A stretch of 64,000 nucleotides of DNA from Thermohalobaculum sp039815685 (GCA_039815685.1 JBCBYV010000010.1:75093-139092), one strand, 5' to 3'. Positions 54,221 through 63,531 are shown, numbered from the stretch's first letter. Notes: a model not told the origin generated them from the letters alone. Numbers and translations are program-made.

Positions 54221-55096
54221 ATGCTGGGTGTGATCGGGGGCTCGGGCCTTTACGACATCGATGAGAGCGGGACGCCCGATTGGCGCGCGGTCGAAAGTCC
54301 GTGGGGCAGACCGTCGGATGCCGTGCTGCACGCGCAGGTGGCGGGGGCGCCGCTGGCGTTTCTGCCGCGGCACGGGCGCGGGCATGCGCTCTCGCCGACC
54401 GATGTGCCCTATCGCGCGAATATCGATGCGATGAAGCGCGTCGGCGTGATGGATATCCTGAGCTTTTCCGCCTGCGGCTCGTTTCGCGAGGAAATGGCAC
54501 CGGGCGATTTCGTGATCATCGACCAGTTCATCGACCGGACCTTCGCCCGGGCGAAGTCGTTCTTCGGGGAGGGCTGCGTCGCGCATGTCTCGATGGCGGA
54601 GCCTGTCTGCTCGAGGCTGCGCGGGGTGCTGCTCGACTGCGCGGATCTGCCGGGGGTGCCGAAGCTGCATGATGGAGGCACGTATCTCGCGATGGAGGGG
54701 CCGCAGTTCTCCACGCTGGCCGAGAGCCGGCTCTATCGCGAGGTCTGGGGCTGCGATGTCATCGGCATGACGAACATGCCCGAGGCGAAACTCGCCCGCG
54801 AGGCCGAGATCTGCTACGCGACCGTGGCGATGGTCACGGACTATGACAGCTGGCATCCGGACCATGGCGAGGTCGATATCCAGTCCATCATCAAGACCAT
54901 GCAGGCCAATGTGGCGGGGGCGAAGGCGTTGCTGAGTGCCGCGGCGGAGCGGTTGGCGGGGCCGAGGGGCCCGTGCCCCGCGGGATGCGACCGGGCGCTG
55001 GAGCATGCGATCATAACGGCACCGGAGAAGCGGGATCCTGACCTGCTCGCAAAGCTCGATGCGGTTGCGGGGCGAGTGCTCGGTCAGGCGGCGTAG
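54221..55096 (+). CDS. mtnP: S-methyl-5'-thioadenosine phosphorylase
   Basis: 291 residues. Splits methylthioadenosine into adenine and methylthioribose-1-phosphate for methionine salvage. Diagnostic: LGVIGGSGLYDID (phosphate loop), FLPRHGRGHALSPTDVPYRANI, GTYLAMEGPQFSTLAESRLY and the MTNMPEAKLAREAEICYA segment, with SDYDxW-like VTDYDSWHPDHGEVD. It starts at ATG 54221 after GGGAGGG. Other salvage genes are not in the window. Confidence 0.96.
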   Translation: MLGVIGGSGLYDIDESGTPDWRAVESPWGRPSDAVLHAQVAGAPLAFLPRHGRGHALSPTDVPYRANIDAMKRVGVMDILSFSACGSFREEMAPGDFVIIDQFIDRTFARAKSFFGEGCVAHVSMAEPVCSRLRGVLLDCADLPGVPKLHDGGTYLAMEGPQFSTLAESRLYREVWGCDVIGMTNMPEAKLAREAEICYATVAMVTDYDSWHPDHGEVDIQSIIKTMQANVAGAKALLSAAAERLAGPRGPCPAGCDRALEHAIITAPEKRDPDLLAKLDAVAGRVLGQAA

Positions 55097-55204
55097 TACT
55101 GCGGCCTCAGAAAGGGCAGCGCGGGCGGCGGCACTTGGCGGCTGGTGGCGATGCCAGGCGGGTGGCAGTGTGCGCGGCATGCAGAACACTCGGAGGGCAT
55201 CGGC

Positions 55205-56203
55205 ATGGCGGACGGGCAGGCGATGAAGCCGCTATTCACCCGGCAGGCATTGGAGGCAGCGGCGGCGCTGGTGCACTGTCACATGGCACCGACGCCGGCC
55301 TATGCCTGGCCGCTACTGGCCCGGCGGGCCGGTGGCGAGGTGATCGTCAAGCACGAGAACCACACGCCGACGGGGGCCTTCAAGCTGCGGGGCGGGCTCG
55401 TCTATCTCGACGAGCTGGCGCGGGCAGGCGACTGCCCCGGCATCGTGACGGCGACGCGCGGCAATCATGGCCAGTCGATCCCCTTCGCGGCGCGCGCGCA
55501 TGGCATTCCCGTCACCGTCTATGTGCCCGAGGGCAATAGCCGGGAAAAAAACGCGGCGATGGAGGGCTGGGGCGCGACGCTCGTCGTGCATGGGCACGAC
55601 TTCGAGGAGGCGCGTCAGGAGGCCGTGCGGGTGGCGGAAGCGGAGGGGCTGCACATCGTGCCGCCTTTTGCCGAGCCCATCGTGCGCGGGGTCGCGAGCT
55701 ATGCGCTCGAGCTCTTCACGGCGCATCCTGATCTCAAGACCGTCTATGTGCCGATCGGGATGGGCAGCGGGGTCTGCGCCCTGATCACGGCGCGGGACGT
55801 GCTGGGCATTGACTGCGATATCGTGGGTGTGGTCGCCGAGACGGCGGATGCCTATGCGCGGAGCTTCGAGGCGGGGCGGGTCGTGACGACCGAGACCTGC
55901 GTGACCTTTGCCGACGGGATGGCGTGCCGTGCGCCCTGGGAGGAGCCGGTGTCGATTATCTCGCGCGGGGCGGCACGCGTGGTGCGGGTGAGCGACGATG
56001 CGATCGCCGAGGCAATCCGGGTGCTCTATGAGGACACGCACAACCTCGCCGAGGGCGCGGGGGCGGCCTCGCTTGCGGCGCTTTTGGCCGAGGGCCCTTC
56101 GGGACGCCGGCCTGGCAAGGCGGCGATGATCCTCTGCGGCGGGAACATCGACCGTGAGTGGTTCGGAGAGATCCTCGCCGGACGCACGCCCGTGCCTGCC
56201 TAA
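55205..56203 (+). CDS. Threonine dehydratase-like PLP enzyme (fold type II)
   Basis: 332 residues from the ATG at 55205 (GGAGG nine bases upstream). Fold type II: PLP lysine K60 in HENHTPTGAFKLRGG, ATRGNHGQSIPFAARAHG, and the glycine loop VPIGMGSGVCALITA, with a SSCGGGN-like LCGGNID near the end. No regulatory ACT domain, so it is a catabolic serine/threonine or hydroxyaspartate dehydratase type rather than biosynthetic IlvA. The exact substrate is not decidable from sequence. Lies 108 bases after mtnP on the same strand. Confidence 0.85.
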   Translation: MADGQAMKPLFTRQALEAAAALVHCHMAPTPAYAWPLLARRAGGEVIVKHENHTPTGAFKLRGGLVYLDELARAGDCPGIVTATRGNHGQSIPFAARAHGIPVTVYVPEGNSREKNAAMEGWGATLVVHGHDFEEARQEAVRVAEAEGLHIVPPFAEPIVRGVASYALELFTAHPDLKTVYVPIGMGSGVCALITARDVLGIDCDIVGVVAETADAYARSFEAGRVVTTETCVTFADGMACRAPWEEPVSIISRGAARVVRVSDDAIAEAIRVLYEDTHNLAEGAGAASLAALLAEGPSGRRPGKAAMILCGGNIDREWFGEILAGRTPVPA

Positions 56204-56387
56204 GTGAGCCCTCCTGAGCCCGCCCGAGCCGGTTCGGGCGCCTCATCACGGGGCGGTGACGGGGCCGGAGCGGTCGCGGTATCATGCGGCAACCCGCCAC
56301 GCTCATCTTCTGGTAGCGCTTCGGCGAAGGCCTACATCTCGCCGGGCCGGGAAACCGGTCTGCACACGGCGAAGACGGAAGGCTGCT

Positions 56388-57515
56388 ATGAACATGATCA
56401 CCCCGGGCCTGGCTCAGGCCGTGACCAATGCCGAGACCGTATCCGGCGCGGCGCCGAGCCGGGAGGAGGCGGCGGAAGCGCTGGCGCTCCTGCGTCGGCT
56501 GGCCGAGACGGCGCCTGAGGAGGCGGCGGCGCTGGGCCTTTCGGCACTCGGCCCGCTCAGGGGCGGCGACGCGGAGGACGGCGCGCTTTCGCGGAGCTAT
56601 CCGGAGGAGTTCGCGCCGGATGCGGCCTACAAGGCGACGATGCCGGATCTGCAGAACGGCCCCTCGAGCCTCATCAAGGGCGCGCGGACCGAGATCCAGC
56701 ATGTGGGCATCTCGAATTTCCGGCTGCCGCTGGCGATCCGCCGGCGCGAGGGCGGCGTGCATCAGCTCGAGACCTCCGTCACGGGCTCGGTGAGCCTCGC
56801 TGCGACGAAGAAGGGCATCAATATGAGCCGGATCATGCGCAGTTTTTATGCGCATGCGGGCGAAGCCTTCGATTTCGAGCGGATCGAGGGGGTCTTGGAG
56901 AGCTATCTCGCCGATCTCGAGAGCGGCGACGCGCGGGTCCAGCTCCGATTCCGCTATCCGATGCTGCGGCCGTCGCTGCGCTCGGGGCTGGAGGGCTATC
57001 AGTACTATGATGTGGCGTTCGAGAGCCTGCGGGCGGACGGACGGGTGCTGCGGGTGATCCATCTCGACTATGTCTACTCCTCGACCTGCCCCTGCTCGCT
57101 GGAGCTTTCGGAGCATGCCCGGCTGACGCGCGGTCAGATCGCGACGCCGCATTCGCAGCGTTCTGTCGCGCGCGTATCGGTGGCGCTCGAGAAGGGGGCC
57201 GCGCTCTGGATCGAGGACCTGGTGGAGCTTTGCACGCGGGCGATCGCGACCGAGACGCAGGTCATGGTGAAGCGCGAGGACGAGCAGGCCTTTGCGGAGC
57301 TCAACGGCTCGAACCCGATCTTCGTCGAGGATGCGGTGCGGCTTTTGTGCGAGGCGCTGGAGGGCGACGGCCGGGTCGGCGATTTCCGGGTGGTGGCGAG
57401 CCATCAGGAGTCGCTCCACAGCCATGACGCCGTCTCGGTGCTCACGAAGGGTGAGACCTTCGCGCAGGAGAGCCTCGATCCCCAGCTCTTCGCGTCTCTC
57501 TACCACGTGGGGTGA
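56388..57515 (+). CDS. folE2: GTP cyclohydrolase FolE2
   Basis: 375 residues from the ATG at 56388 (GGAAGG upstream). Type IB GTP cyclohydrolase, first step to tetrahydrofolate, metal-flexible where FolE1 needs zinc. Core motifs: DLQNGPSSLIKGARTEIQHV, SVSLAATKKGINMSRIM, the conserved cysteine segment YSSTCPCSLELSEHARL and QRSVARVSV. A ~75-residue N-terminal extension, Ala/Glu-rich, precedes the fold. Bacteria often keep folE2 for zinc shortage under Zur control; no Zur site was identified here. Confidence 0.95.
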   Translation: MNMITPGLAQAVTNAETVSGAAPSREEAAEALALLRRLAETAPEEAAALGLSALGPLRGGDAEDGALSRSYPEEFAPDAAYKATMPDLQNGPSSLIKGARTEIQHVGISNFRLPLAIRRREGGVHQLETSVTGSVSLAATKKGINMSRIMRSFYAHAGEAFDFERIEGVLESYLADLESGDARVQLRFRYPMLRPSLRSGLEGYQYYDVAFESLRADGRVLRVIHLDYVYSSTCPCSLELSEHARLTRGQIATPHSQRSVARVSVALEKGAALWIEDLVELCTRAIATETQVMVKREDEQAFAELNGSNPIFVEDAVRLLCEALEGDGRVGDFRVVASHQESLHSHDAVSVLTKGETFAQESLDPQLFASLYHVG

Positions 57516-57536
57516 CGCCTCGGACGGGCGGGGTGT

Positions 57537-57624
57537 GGGGCGGGCCGACGGGTGCCCGGCCTCCTCGCCCGCCTGCCCCGTCGGGCAGGCGGTCTCCGCG
57601 GCCGCCCACCCGCCGGCCCGCCCC
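57537..57624. terminator. Large nested stem-loop between convergent folE2 and azoR
   Basis: An outer 18-bp inverted repeat with one mismatch (57537-57554 with 57607-57624) encloses an inner perfect 9-bp hairpin CGCCTGCCC-CGTC-GGGCAGGCG (57570-57591). It fills the gap between two convergent genes, so bidirectional termination is likely; T tracts are absent. Confidence 0.65.
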
Positions 57625-57687
57625 CAGGGGACTGACCGGCGGGGCTCATTGGCGGGCCCGCTGACGGGGTCCTTGTGGGACGCGGTC

Positions 57688-58269
57688 TCAGGCGGCGATG
57701 CCGTCGATGGCGGCCTTTGCCTCTTCCAGCGCATCATCGCCGCGGCTCATCTGGCGATCGGCCTTGATCACCTGGACATCCGTGAGGCCGATGAAGCCGA
57801 GGATGTGCCGGAGATAGGGCGTCATGTAGTCCATGGCGCCATCGACCTCCGTCCCGCCGGAGGCGACGAGGAGGAAGACCTTCTTGCCTTCGAGAAGGCC
57901 AACGGGGCCGGTTTCGGTGTATTTGAAGGTGCGGCGGGCGCGGGTGACGAGGTCGATCCAGGCCTTGAAGGCGGCGGGCACGCCGAAGTTGTACATCGGC
58001 ACGCCGATCACGAGGGTGTCCGCCGCCTCGATCTCGCCGATGAGTTCCTCGGAGAGGGCGAGCGCCGCGCGCTGCTCGGGCGTTCGATCATCGTCGGGTG
58101 TGAAATTGGCGCCTATCCAGGTCTCGTCGATCAGCGGCAGGCCGTCGGCGAGATCGCGGCGGATCACGCGGGTGGCGTTCTGACGCTCCAGAACTGCGGC
58201 GGAGAGGGTGCGGGTGGTGCTGCCCTCGCGGCGCATGCTGGCATCGATATGCAGGACGGTGTTGCTCAT
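57688..58269 (-). CDS. azoR: FMN-dependent NADH-azoreductase
   Basis: 193 residues. Flavodoxin-like fold with N-terminal VLHIDASMRREGSTTRTLSA, PMYNFGVPAAFKAWIDLVTRA and the FKYTETGPVGLLEGKKVFLL segment, all typical of AzoR. It reduces quinones, azo dyes and similar electrophiles with NADH. Length normal. Divergent from the LysR gene at 58409, so it is probably controlled by that regulator. Confidence 0.95.
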   Translation of the reverse strand: MSNTVLHIDASMRREGSTTRTLSAAVLERQNATRVIRRDLADGLPLIDETWIGANFTPDDDRTPEQRAALALSEELIGEIEAADTLVIGVPMYNFGVPAAFKAWIDLVTRARRTFKYTETGPVGLLEGKKVFLLVASGGTEVDGAMDYMTPYLRHILGFIGLTDVQVIKADRQMSRGDDALEEAKAAIDGIAA

Positions 58270-58326
58270 GATCTCTCTCCCGAGGTTCGTGCAGCCGGCG
58301 CATTGCCGGGGCTGTGAAGCTTGGTG

Positions 58327-58383
58327 TGAGAATTGTCGCTTGAAGTTCGGATCGCCATCCGCATTTGGGAGTTATGAGAATTG
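58327..58383. promoter_or_regulatory. Direct repeats in the azoR-lysR intergenic region
   Basis: TGAGAATTG occurs at 58327-58335 and again at 58375-58383, 48 bases apart, inside the 139-base gap between divergent azoR and its LysR neighbour. Spacing and position suit a LysR recognition and activation site pair, though the usual T-N11-A palindrome is not obvious. Confidence 0.5.
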
Positions 58384-58408
58384 CGGATCAGAGAATAATC
58401 GGTGAGCC

Positions 58409-59362
58409 ATGGATCGCTTCGAGGACATGCGGTGCTTCATCCAGGTGGTGGATCATGGCAGCGTAACGCGCGCGGCCGAGACGATGTCGATCGCCCCATC
58501 GGCCGTGTCGCGCCGGATCAAGGAGCTCGAGCACCGTCTGGGGGTGCAGCTTCTGGCGCGGACGACGCGGCGGATGAACCTGACGGATGCGGGGCAGACC
58601 TTCTATGACCGCTCGCTCAGGATCCTCGCCGATCTGGAGGAGGCGGAGGGTGAGGTCTCGGATGCCTCGCGCGCGTTGCACGGGCCGTTGCGGCTGGCCG
58701 CACCGCTCGATTTCGGGACGCAGCATCTCGCGCCGATCCTCAACGAGTTCGTCGAGGAGCATGGCGAGCTGACGCTCGATCTCGAGCTCTCGGACCGGAT
58801 GGCGGATCTGGTGGGGGAGGGCTTCGATCTCGCGCTGCGCATCGGGGCGCTGAGGGACAGCTCGCTGATCGCGCGCAAGCTGGGGGAGATCGGGATGCAT
58901 GCCGTCGCCTCCCCGGGGTTCCTGCGCGGCCGGGTGCTGCCGCTGCAGCCCGAGGACATGGCCGACTGGCCCGCGCTGGTCTACAGCGGCTCGGAGCGGG
59001 CGGATATCTGGCGCTTCCGCCGGCCGGATGGGGAGGAGGGCAGCGTGCAGATGACGGTCCGCCTCCGCGCGAACAATGGCGGCGTCTTGGCCAAGGCGGC
59101 GGAAGACGGACTGGGCGTCACGCTGCAGCCGTCCTTCGTGGCGGCGCCGGGCATCGATGCGGGGCGGTTGGTGGACCTGATGCCCGACCACGAATGGCCG
59201 ACGCTGAACCTTTATGCGGTCTACCCGCAGACCCGGCATCTTTCGGCCAAGGCGCGGGCGCTGATCGATTTTCTGAGGCTGCGGCTCAGCGCCGGGCGCG
59301 GCGTCTGGGCGCGGGGGACGGTGCCCTTGGAGGCCGTTGAGGCCGCTCCCGGTCGGAGCTGA
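58409..59362 (+). CDS. LysR-family transcriptional regulator
   Basis: 317 residues. N-terminal winged helix-turn-helix (about 4-63): RFEDMRCFIQVVDHGSVTRA, SIAPSAVSRRIKELEHRLG, RTTRRMNLTDAG. The effector domain (about 90-295) is periplasmic-binding-protein-like (LRLAAPLDFGTQHLAPILNEF, GEGFDLALRIGALRDSS). Divergent from azoR, which it likely controls in response to a quinone or electrophile; effector inferred from context only. Its last 77 bases overlap the opposite-strand acetyltransferase gene. Confidence 0.93.
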   Translation: MDRFEDMRCFIQVVDHGSVTRAAETMSIAPSAVSRRIKELEHRLGVQLLARTTRRMNLTDAGQTFYDRSLRILADLEEAEGEVSDASRALHGPLRLAAPLDFGTQHLAPILNEFVEEHGELTLDLELSDRMADLVGEGFDLALRIGALRDSSLIARKLGEIGMHAVASPGFLRGRVLPLQPEDMADWPALVYSGSERADIWRFRRPDGEEGSVQMTVRLRANNGGVLAKAAEDGLGVTLQPSFVAAPGIDAGRLVDLMPDHEWPTLNLYAVYPQTRHLSAKARALIDFLRLRLSAGRGVWARGTVPLEAVEAAPGRS

Positions 59363-60230
59363 TATCGCCGGAGGGGTTCGCGCCGCCGCTGTCGATCGCG
59401 CGGGCGATGAGGGGGGCTGCCGTGGTCAGGATATCGTCGAGGGGCATGAGGCGCCCCTCCGTCCCGCCGACGGGGCCCTGACGCATGGCGGGATGACCGT
59501 CGAGCACCCTGCCGATATCGGGGAACAGGTTCTCGCGATCCTCTGCCACGTCGCGCGCATGGACCCAGCGCGGCGCCTCCCGCGTGGTGTCCTTGTAGCG
59601 GAGCACCCTGAGGCGGCGGTATCTGGCGATCGTCTCGGCAGTGTGCAGAGCTGAGCAGTGCTCCCACCCGACGCCGATGAGCAGGACCTTGGCGCTCCCA
59701 CGCTCCGCCAGTCGTCCCATGGGGCCGTCGAGCCCGAAGGCCCAGTCCCGCGCGTGATGCGCCACGATCCGCCGCGCCGAGGGTCCGAGCGCGGTCATGG
59801 AATGGATCGGGTGCCGGCTGCGCACGACGCCCGGCCAGCAGCGGAACGTCTCCGCCAGCGCGCCGAGATGGAAGCAGGAGGAGAAGGTTGGGTCGAAGCC
59901 GGGCACCGCCTCCTCGTAATGGGCATAGTCCTCGGTGCTGAGGCCGTTGGGCAGCTCGGGCATCAGGGCGTCGCGGGAATAGGCCGGCATGACGATGTGA
60001 CCGGGATCGCCGACGGCTTCGATCAATGCTTCGATGAGCCCGCGGGCACCGCCGACGACGGGACCGAGGCGGCGGAGAGAGGCGTGCACCATGACCGCGT
60101 CGCCCTCCGCCACGCCGAGGCGGCGCAGCGCAGCGACGAGCGTGCCCGCGGCAGCCGGCAGCACGGGCCGGGGGCGCCGGTTCCCGCGCTTAGCCGGGCG
60201 TTGCCGCTGTGGCTGGTCAACTCTCTGCAT
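59286..60230 (-). CDS. AAC(3)-family aminoglycoside N-acetyltransferase-like protein
   Basis: 314 residues from the ATG at 60230. Matches the antibiotic acetyltransferase family (AAC(3)/YokD type): DAVMVHASLRRLGPVVGGA near the start, IVMPAYSRDAL, SRHPIHSMTALGPSARRIV, and VLLIGVGWEHCSALHTAE, which is the acetyl-CoA and acceptor-binding region. An Arg/Pro-rich C-terminal tail of ~25 residues is encoded in the overlap with the lysR-type gene. Many chromosomal members do not confer resistance, so drug inactivation is not claimed. No mobile element flanks it. Confidence 0.82.
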   Translation of the reverse strand: MQRVDQPQRQRPAKRGNRRPRPVLPAAAGTLVAALRRLGVAEGDAVMVHASLRRLGPVVGGARGLIEALIEAVGDPGHIVMPAYSRDALMPELPNGLSTEDYAHYEEAVPGFDPTFSSCFHLGALAETFRCWPGVVRSRHPIHSMTALGPSARRIVAHHARDWAFGLDGPMGRLAERGSAKVLLIGVGWEHCSALHTAETIARYRRLRVLRYKDTTREAPRWVHARDVAEDRENLFPDIGRVLDGHPAMRQGPVGGTEGRLMPLDDILTTAAPLIARAIDSGGANPSGDISSDRERPQRPPRAPSPAPRRRARR

Positions 60231-60419
60231 CGAGCCTCGGCCCTTCTGGCGATTGCAGCTTTGTGGCGGAAAGAAGGCAGGATTCCATGTCCCTTGGCAA
60301 GCCTTCCCTTTTCTGAACGCAACTGCCCGCCTGGTCTTCCCAATTCTGGATGCCTTGATCGGTAGCGGCACGTTCCGGGGGCAATATCGCCGGGAGAATC
60401 TGTGCCGCTCCGGTGTTCG

Positions 60420-61439
60420 TCAGTTCGTCGCCTCTCCGGCCGCAAACCATTCCAGCATATGACGCATCAGCACCTCCGTCGTGTGGCCCGCGCTCTGGTG
60501 CAGGACGAGTTGCAGGTCGCTCGCGCTTTCACAGTCGGGCCATCCGAGCGCGTCGTGGCCCGCGGGGAGCGAGGTCTCGATGGGCCGGCTCTCCCCGCAC
60601 CCATTCGCCGCCCGCGCGAGGGCGAGATGGGCCTGGATGGGTTGCTGGTCGGCCACGCCCTCTGCGCCGCCCACCGCTTCGGTGAGCGGCCAGCCCTCGG
60701 CTCCCGGGGCGTGCATGTGGAGGAGGCGGACGGGGGCTGCGCAATCCTCGGGCAGAGCGCCCCAAAAGCCGCCGTCCCGCGGCGCGTAGGCGCTGGCGAG
60801 CTCCGGATCGAGGCAGGCGGCCTCCCAGACGAGAGAGGCGCCGACCCCGTGGCCCGTCAGGAGCACACGGTCGCGGTCGATGCCGTGACGGGCGGCCGCG
60901 TCGGCGAGCACTGTCTCTAGGAAGGTGAGATCATCGCGACCGCCCGTTTCCGTGCCCTCGAGCCGCCAGCCGCTTTCCTCGACATCGCCGGCATAGGGTT
61001 TCGGCAGACCCTGGGGAGCGATCACGGCATAGCCCTTCGCGAGGAAGACCGCATCGACGAGCGGAGAGGCTGCCACGCCTTCCGCGTCCTCACCCGCATT
61101 GTGCAGGAGCATGATCGCGGGGAACGGCCCTTCGCCCTCCGGCAGACGGAGCACGTACTCCCCGGCGGTCACGGTGCAGGCGCCCTCGCAACCGGCGGCG
61201 GGTTCAGTCGCCACCGCTTCTTCCAGCGCTGCCACGACCGCGGACGGCTCCGTGGGCGTTGGCTCAGCCGTCGCCTCGGGCGCCGCCTCTGGAGTTGCCT
61301 CTGCGGTCTCCGCCGGGGTCGCGACAGGCTCCTCCACACCCTCCTGCGCGGCGGACGGGAGCCCTGATGCGATCAGGACCGTTGCTACGGCTGCCGAGGC
61401 AGCCAGGGTCGAGGCGCGCGGCCAGGCGTGAGACTTCAT
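60420..61439 (-). CDS. Exported esterase/PHB depolymerase-like protein without catalytic serine
   Basis: 339 residues. Signal peptide (about 8-31, ending PSAAQ) then an Ala/Pro/Glu/Thr-rich linker to about residue 80 and an alpha/beta-hydrolase domain: IMLLHNAGEDAEGV, GYAVIAPQGLPKPYAG, a VLLTGHGVGASLVWEAACLD segment at the nucleophile elbow and GGFWGALPEDCAAPVRLLHMH. Relatives of the LpqC/feruloyl-esterase type have GxSxG at the elbow; here it is GHGVG with G198 in the serine position, and the HGxxD that usually follows LLH is also missing. A C-terminal His (SAGHTTEVLMRHML) remains. Likely a binding protein or dead enzyme. Confidence 0.72.
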   Translation of the reverse strand: MKSHAWPRASTLAASAAVATVLIASGLPSAAQEGVEEPVATPAETAEATPEAAPEATAEPTPTEPSAVVAALEEAVATEPAAGCEGACTVTAGEYVLRLPEGEGPFPAIMLLHNAGEDAEGVAASPLVDAVFLAKGYAVIAPQGLPKPYAGDVEESGWRLEGTETGGRDDLTFLETVLADAAARHGIDRDRVLLTGHGVGASLVWEAACLDPELASAYAPRDGGFWGALPEDCAAPVRLLHMHAPGAEGWPLTEAVGGAEGVADQQPIQAHLALARAANGCGESRPIETSLPAGHDALGWPDCESASDLQLVLHQSAGHTTEVLMRHMLEWFAAGEATN

Positions 61440-61577
61440 AGCGATACTCCCCTCATGTCACCGGGCGCCTGGCCCGGTCGCGGCTCGACTTCCCCCTCGA
61501 ACCGCTGCGGCCGCACATCCTCCCCAGGAGGTGCGATCGCGAATGCTCTGTGCCCGTCGGGCGGCTTGGGTGCCGCG

Positions 61578-63383
61578 TCAGCTCACGGCGGCGCGTTTGC
61601 GCACGAAGCTGCCGGGCGCAGGCTCCAGCCGACCGAGCTTCGCGCCCGGTTCGCGCGGTGCCACATCCGGCCCGGACTGCTTGGAGAGCCAGGTATCCCA
61701 GTCGCCCCACCACGAGCCCGCCGTCTCCTTCGTACCTTCGCGCCATGCGTCGAGCGTGTCCCCTTTGAGACCCGACTTGGTCCAGTACTGATACTTCCCC
61801 GCGGCCGGGGGATTAACGACGCCCGCGATGTGCCCGGAGCCTGCCAGCACGAATTTCTGGCTGCGGCTGCCGAGCAGCTTCGCGGCTCGGAACGCACTGG
61901 CCGCAGGAGCAATATGATCCTCGACTGTGGCGACATGATAGCAGGGCAGGGACACGGCACCGGCGTCGAGTTTCACGCCATCGACTTCGAGCTCGCCCTT
62001 CGCCAGCGCGTTCTTGTTGTAGAAGGTGTCGAGGTACCAGAGATGCACCTGGCCCGGCATCGCCGTGCTGTCGGAGTTCCAGTAGAGGAGATCGAACGGG
62101 AAATTCTCTTTCCCGAGCAGGTAGTTGTTGATCACGAAGCTCCAGATGAGGTCGGAGGACCGCAGGCAGTTGAAGGCGTTGAACATGTTCTCGGACGAGA
62201 GATACCCGTGCTCGGCCACCACCTCTCGGATGTTGGCAAGCACCTCGTCGTCGACGAAGGCCTGAAGCTCCCCGGCATCCGAGAAATCGAGCTGCGTGGT
62301 AAAGAAAGTGGCGGAGGCAAGGCGATCGTCGCCCGTTGCCTTCATATGCGCCAGCGTGCTGCCGAGCATTGTGCCGCCGATGCAGTAGCCCACCACATTG
62401 GCCTTGTCGGCGCCCGTCTCCTCGAGCGCCTTGTCGAGGGCCGTGTATACGCCCTTCTTCATGTAGCTGGCCCAGGTCTCGTCCTTCTGCTCGGGCCCGG
62501 GATTGACCCAGGAGATCAGGAAGACCGTGTAGCCCTGTGCCACGAGCCAGCGGATCATCGACTTCTTCTCGTTGAGGTCGAGGATATAGAACTTGTTGAT
62601 CCAGGGCGGGCAGATGACGAGGGGGCGCGTTTTTACCTTCTCGGTTGACGGCGCGTACTGGATGAGCTGCATGACTTCGTTCTCGAAGACCACGCTGCCC
62701 GGCGTGTTTGCCATGTTGCCGCCGACATGGAAGGCCTCCATGTCGGTCTGGCGGATGCGCAGATGCCCCTCGCCCTGCTCGATGTCGCGCATGAGGTGTT
62801 CGAGGCCGCGGAGGAGGTTCTCGCCCTTCTGCTCGATCGTCGCCTCGATCACGTCGGGGTTGAGGGCGGGGAAGTTCGAAGGGGCGTGGGCTTCGATGAA
62901 GTTGCGCACGACGAGGTCGAGCTTCTTGCGGTCCTGCGCCGAGAGGTCGTCGGCGTTCGCGACCTGATCCTTCAGCCAGCTGGCGGTCAGGAGATAGGAC
63001 TGTTTGAGGTAGTCTAGGACCGGGTTCTCGGCCCAGGCTTCGTGCTTGAAGCGCTTGTCTCCGCGGGCGGGCGCGGCGGCGGGCTCGCCCTCTCCGCCGA
63101 GGACGCGCTGCCAGGAACGGAGCCATAGATCGGCCTGCGCCGACCAGAACTTCATGCCCGCCTCGACCGCGCGCTGCGGGTGATCCATGTAGCCGAAGGC
63201 GAGGCGTGCCATGGCGGGTGCGGTGTTGAGCGGGTCGGGCCGCAGCGTCGTGATGTCGTCGATCGCACGGTCGAGGGACTGCATCCAGACATTCTGCGAC
63301 CGGGCGGACAGCGTCTGCAGCCGTCCGGCCAGCGTCGGCGTCGTTGCGGCCGCGGCAGCACCTTGCGTCTCGTCCTTCGCCAT
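61578..63383 (-). CDS. phaC: Class I polyhydroxyalkanoate synthase
   Basis: 601 residues from the ATG at 63383, with AAGGAGGA upstream. Polymerises (R)-3-hydroxyacyl-CoA into storage polyester at the granule surface. N-terminal region (1-230) is typical of class I (LRSWQRVLGGE, FKHEAWAENPVLDYLKQSYL). The lipase-like box is GYCIGGTML with nucleophile C334; Asp in VEDHIAP and His in GSGHIAGVVNPP complete the triad; KFYILDLNEKKSMIRWLVAQ is diagnostic. No phaZ, phaR or phasin gene is next to it in the window. Divergent from the lipoprotein gene. Confidence 0.97.
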   Translation of the reverse strand: MAKDETQGAAAAATTPTLAGRLQTLSARSQNVWMQSLDRAIDDITTLRPDPLNTAPAMARLAFGYMDHPQRAVEAGMKFWSAQADLWLRSWQRVLGGEGEPAAAPARGDKRFKHEAWAENPVLDYLKQSYLLTASWLKDQVANADDLSAQDRKKLDLVVRNFIEAHAPSNFPALNPDVIEATIEQKGENLLRGLEHLMRDIEQGEGHLRIRQTDMEAFHVGGNMANTPGSVVFENEVMQLIQYAPSTEKVKTRPLVICPPWINKFYILDLNEKKSMIRWLVAQGYTVFLISWVNPGPEQKDETWASYMKKGVYTALDKALEETGADKANVVGYCIGGTMLGSTLAHMKATGDDRLASATFFTTQLDFSDAGELQAFVDDEVLANIREVVAEHGYLSSENMFNAFNCLRSSDLIWSFVINNYLLGKENFPFDLLYWNSDSTAMPGQVHLWYLDTFYNKNALAKGELEVDGVKLDAGAVSLPCYHVATVEDHIAPAASAFRAAKLLGSRSQKFVLAGSGHIAGVVNPPAAGKYQYWTKSGLKGDTLDAWREGTKETAGSWWGDWDTWLSKQSGPDVAPREPGAKLGRLEPAPGSFVRKRAAVS

Positions 63384-63531
63384 CGCTTCCTCCTTGCGGG
63401 CCTTGGGCCCGTTATCTGTTGCTGGAGTACCCGTCTTCCGCCGCATTGTCGCCTATCCGCTGGCGGGCCGGCTGTGCCGCCGCTACACTCTGCCCTACGC
63501 TACGCCATCGGATCTTGATCGGGTACGTAAC

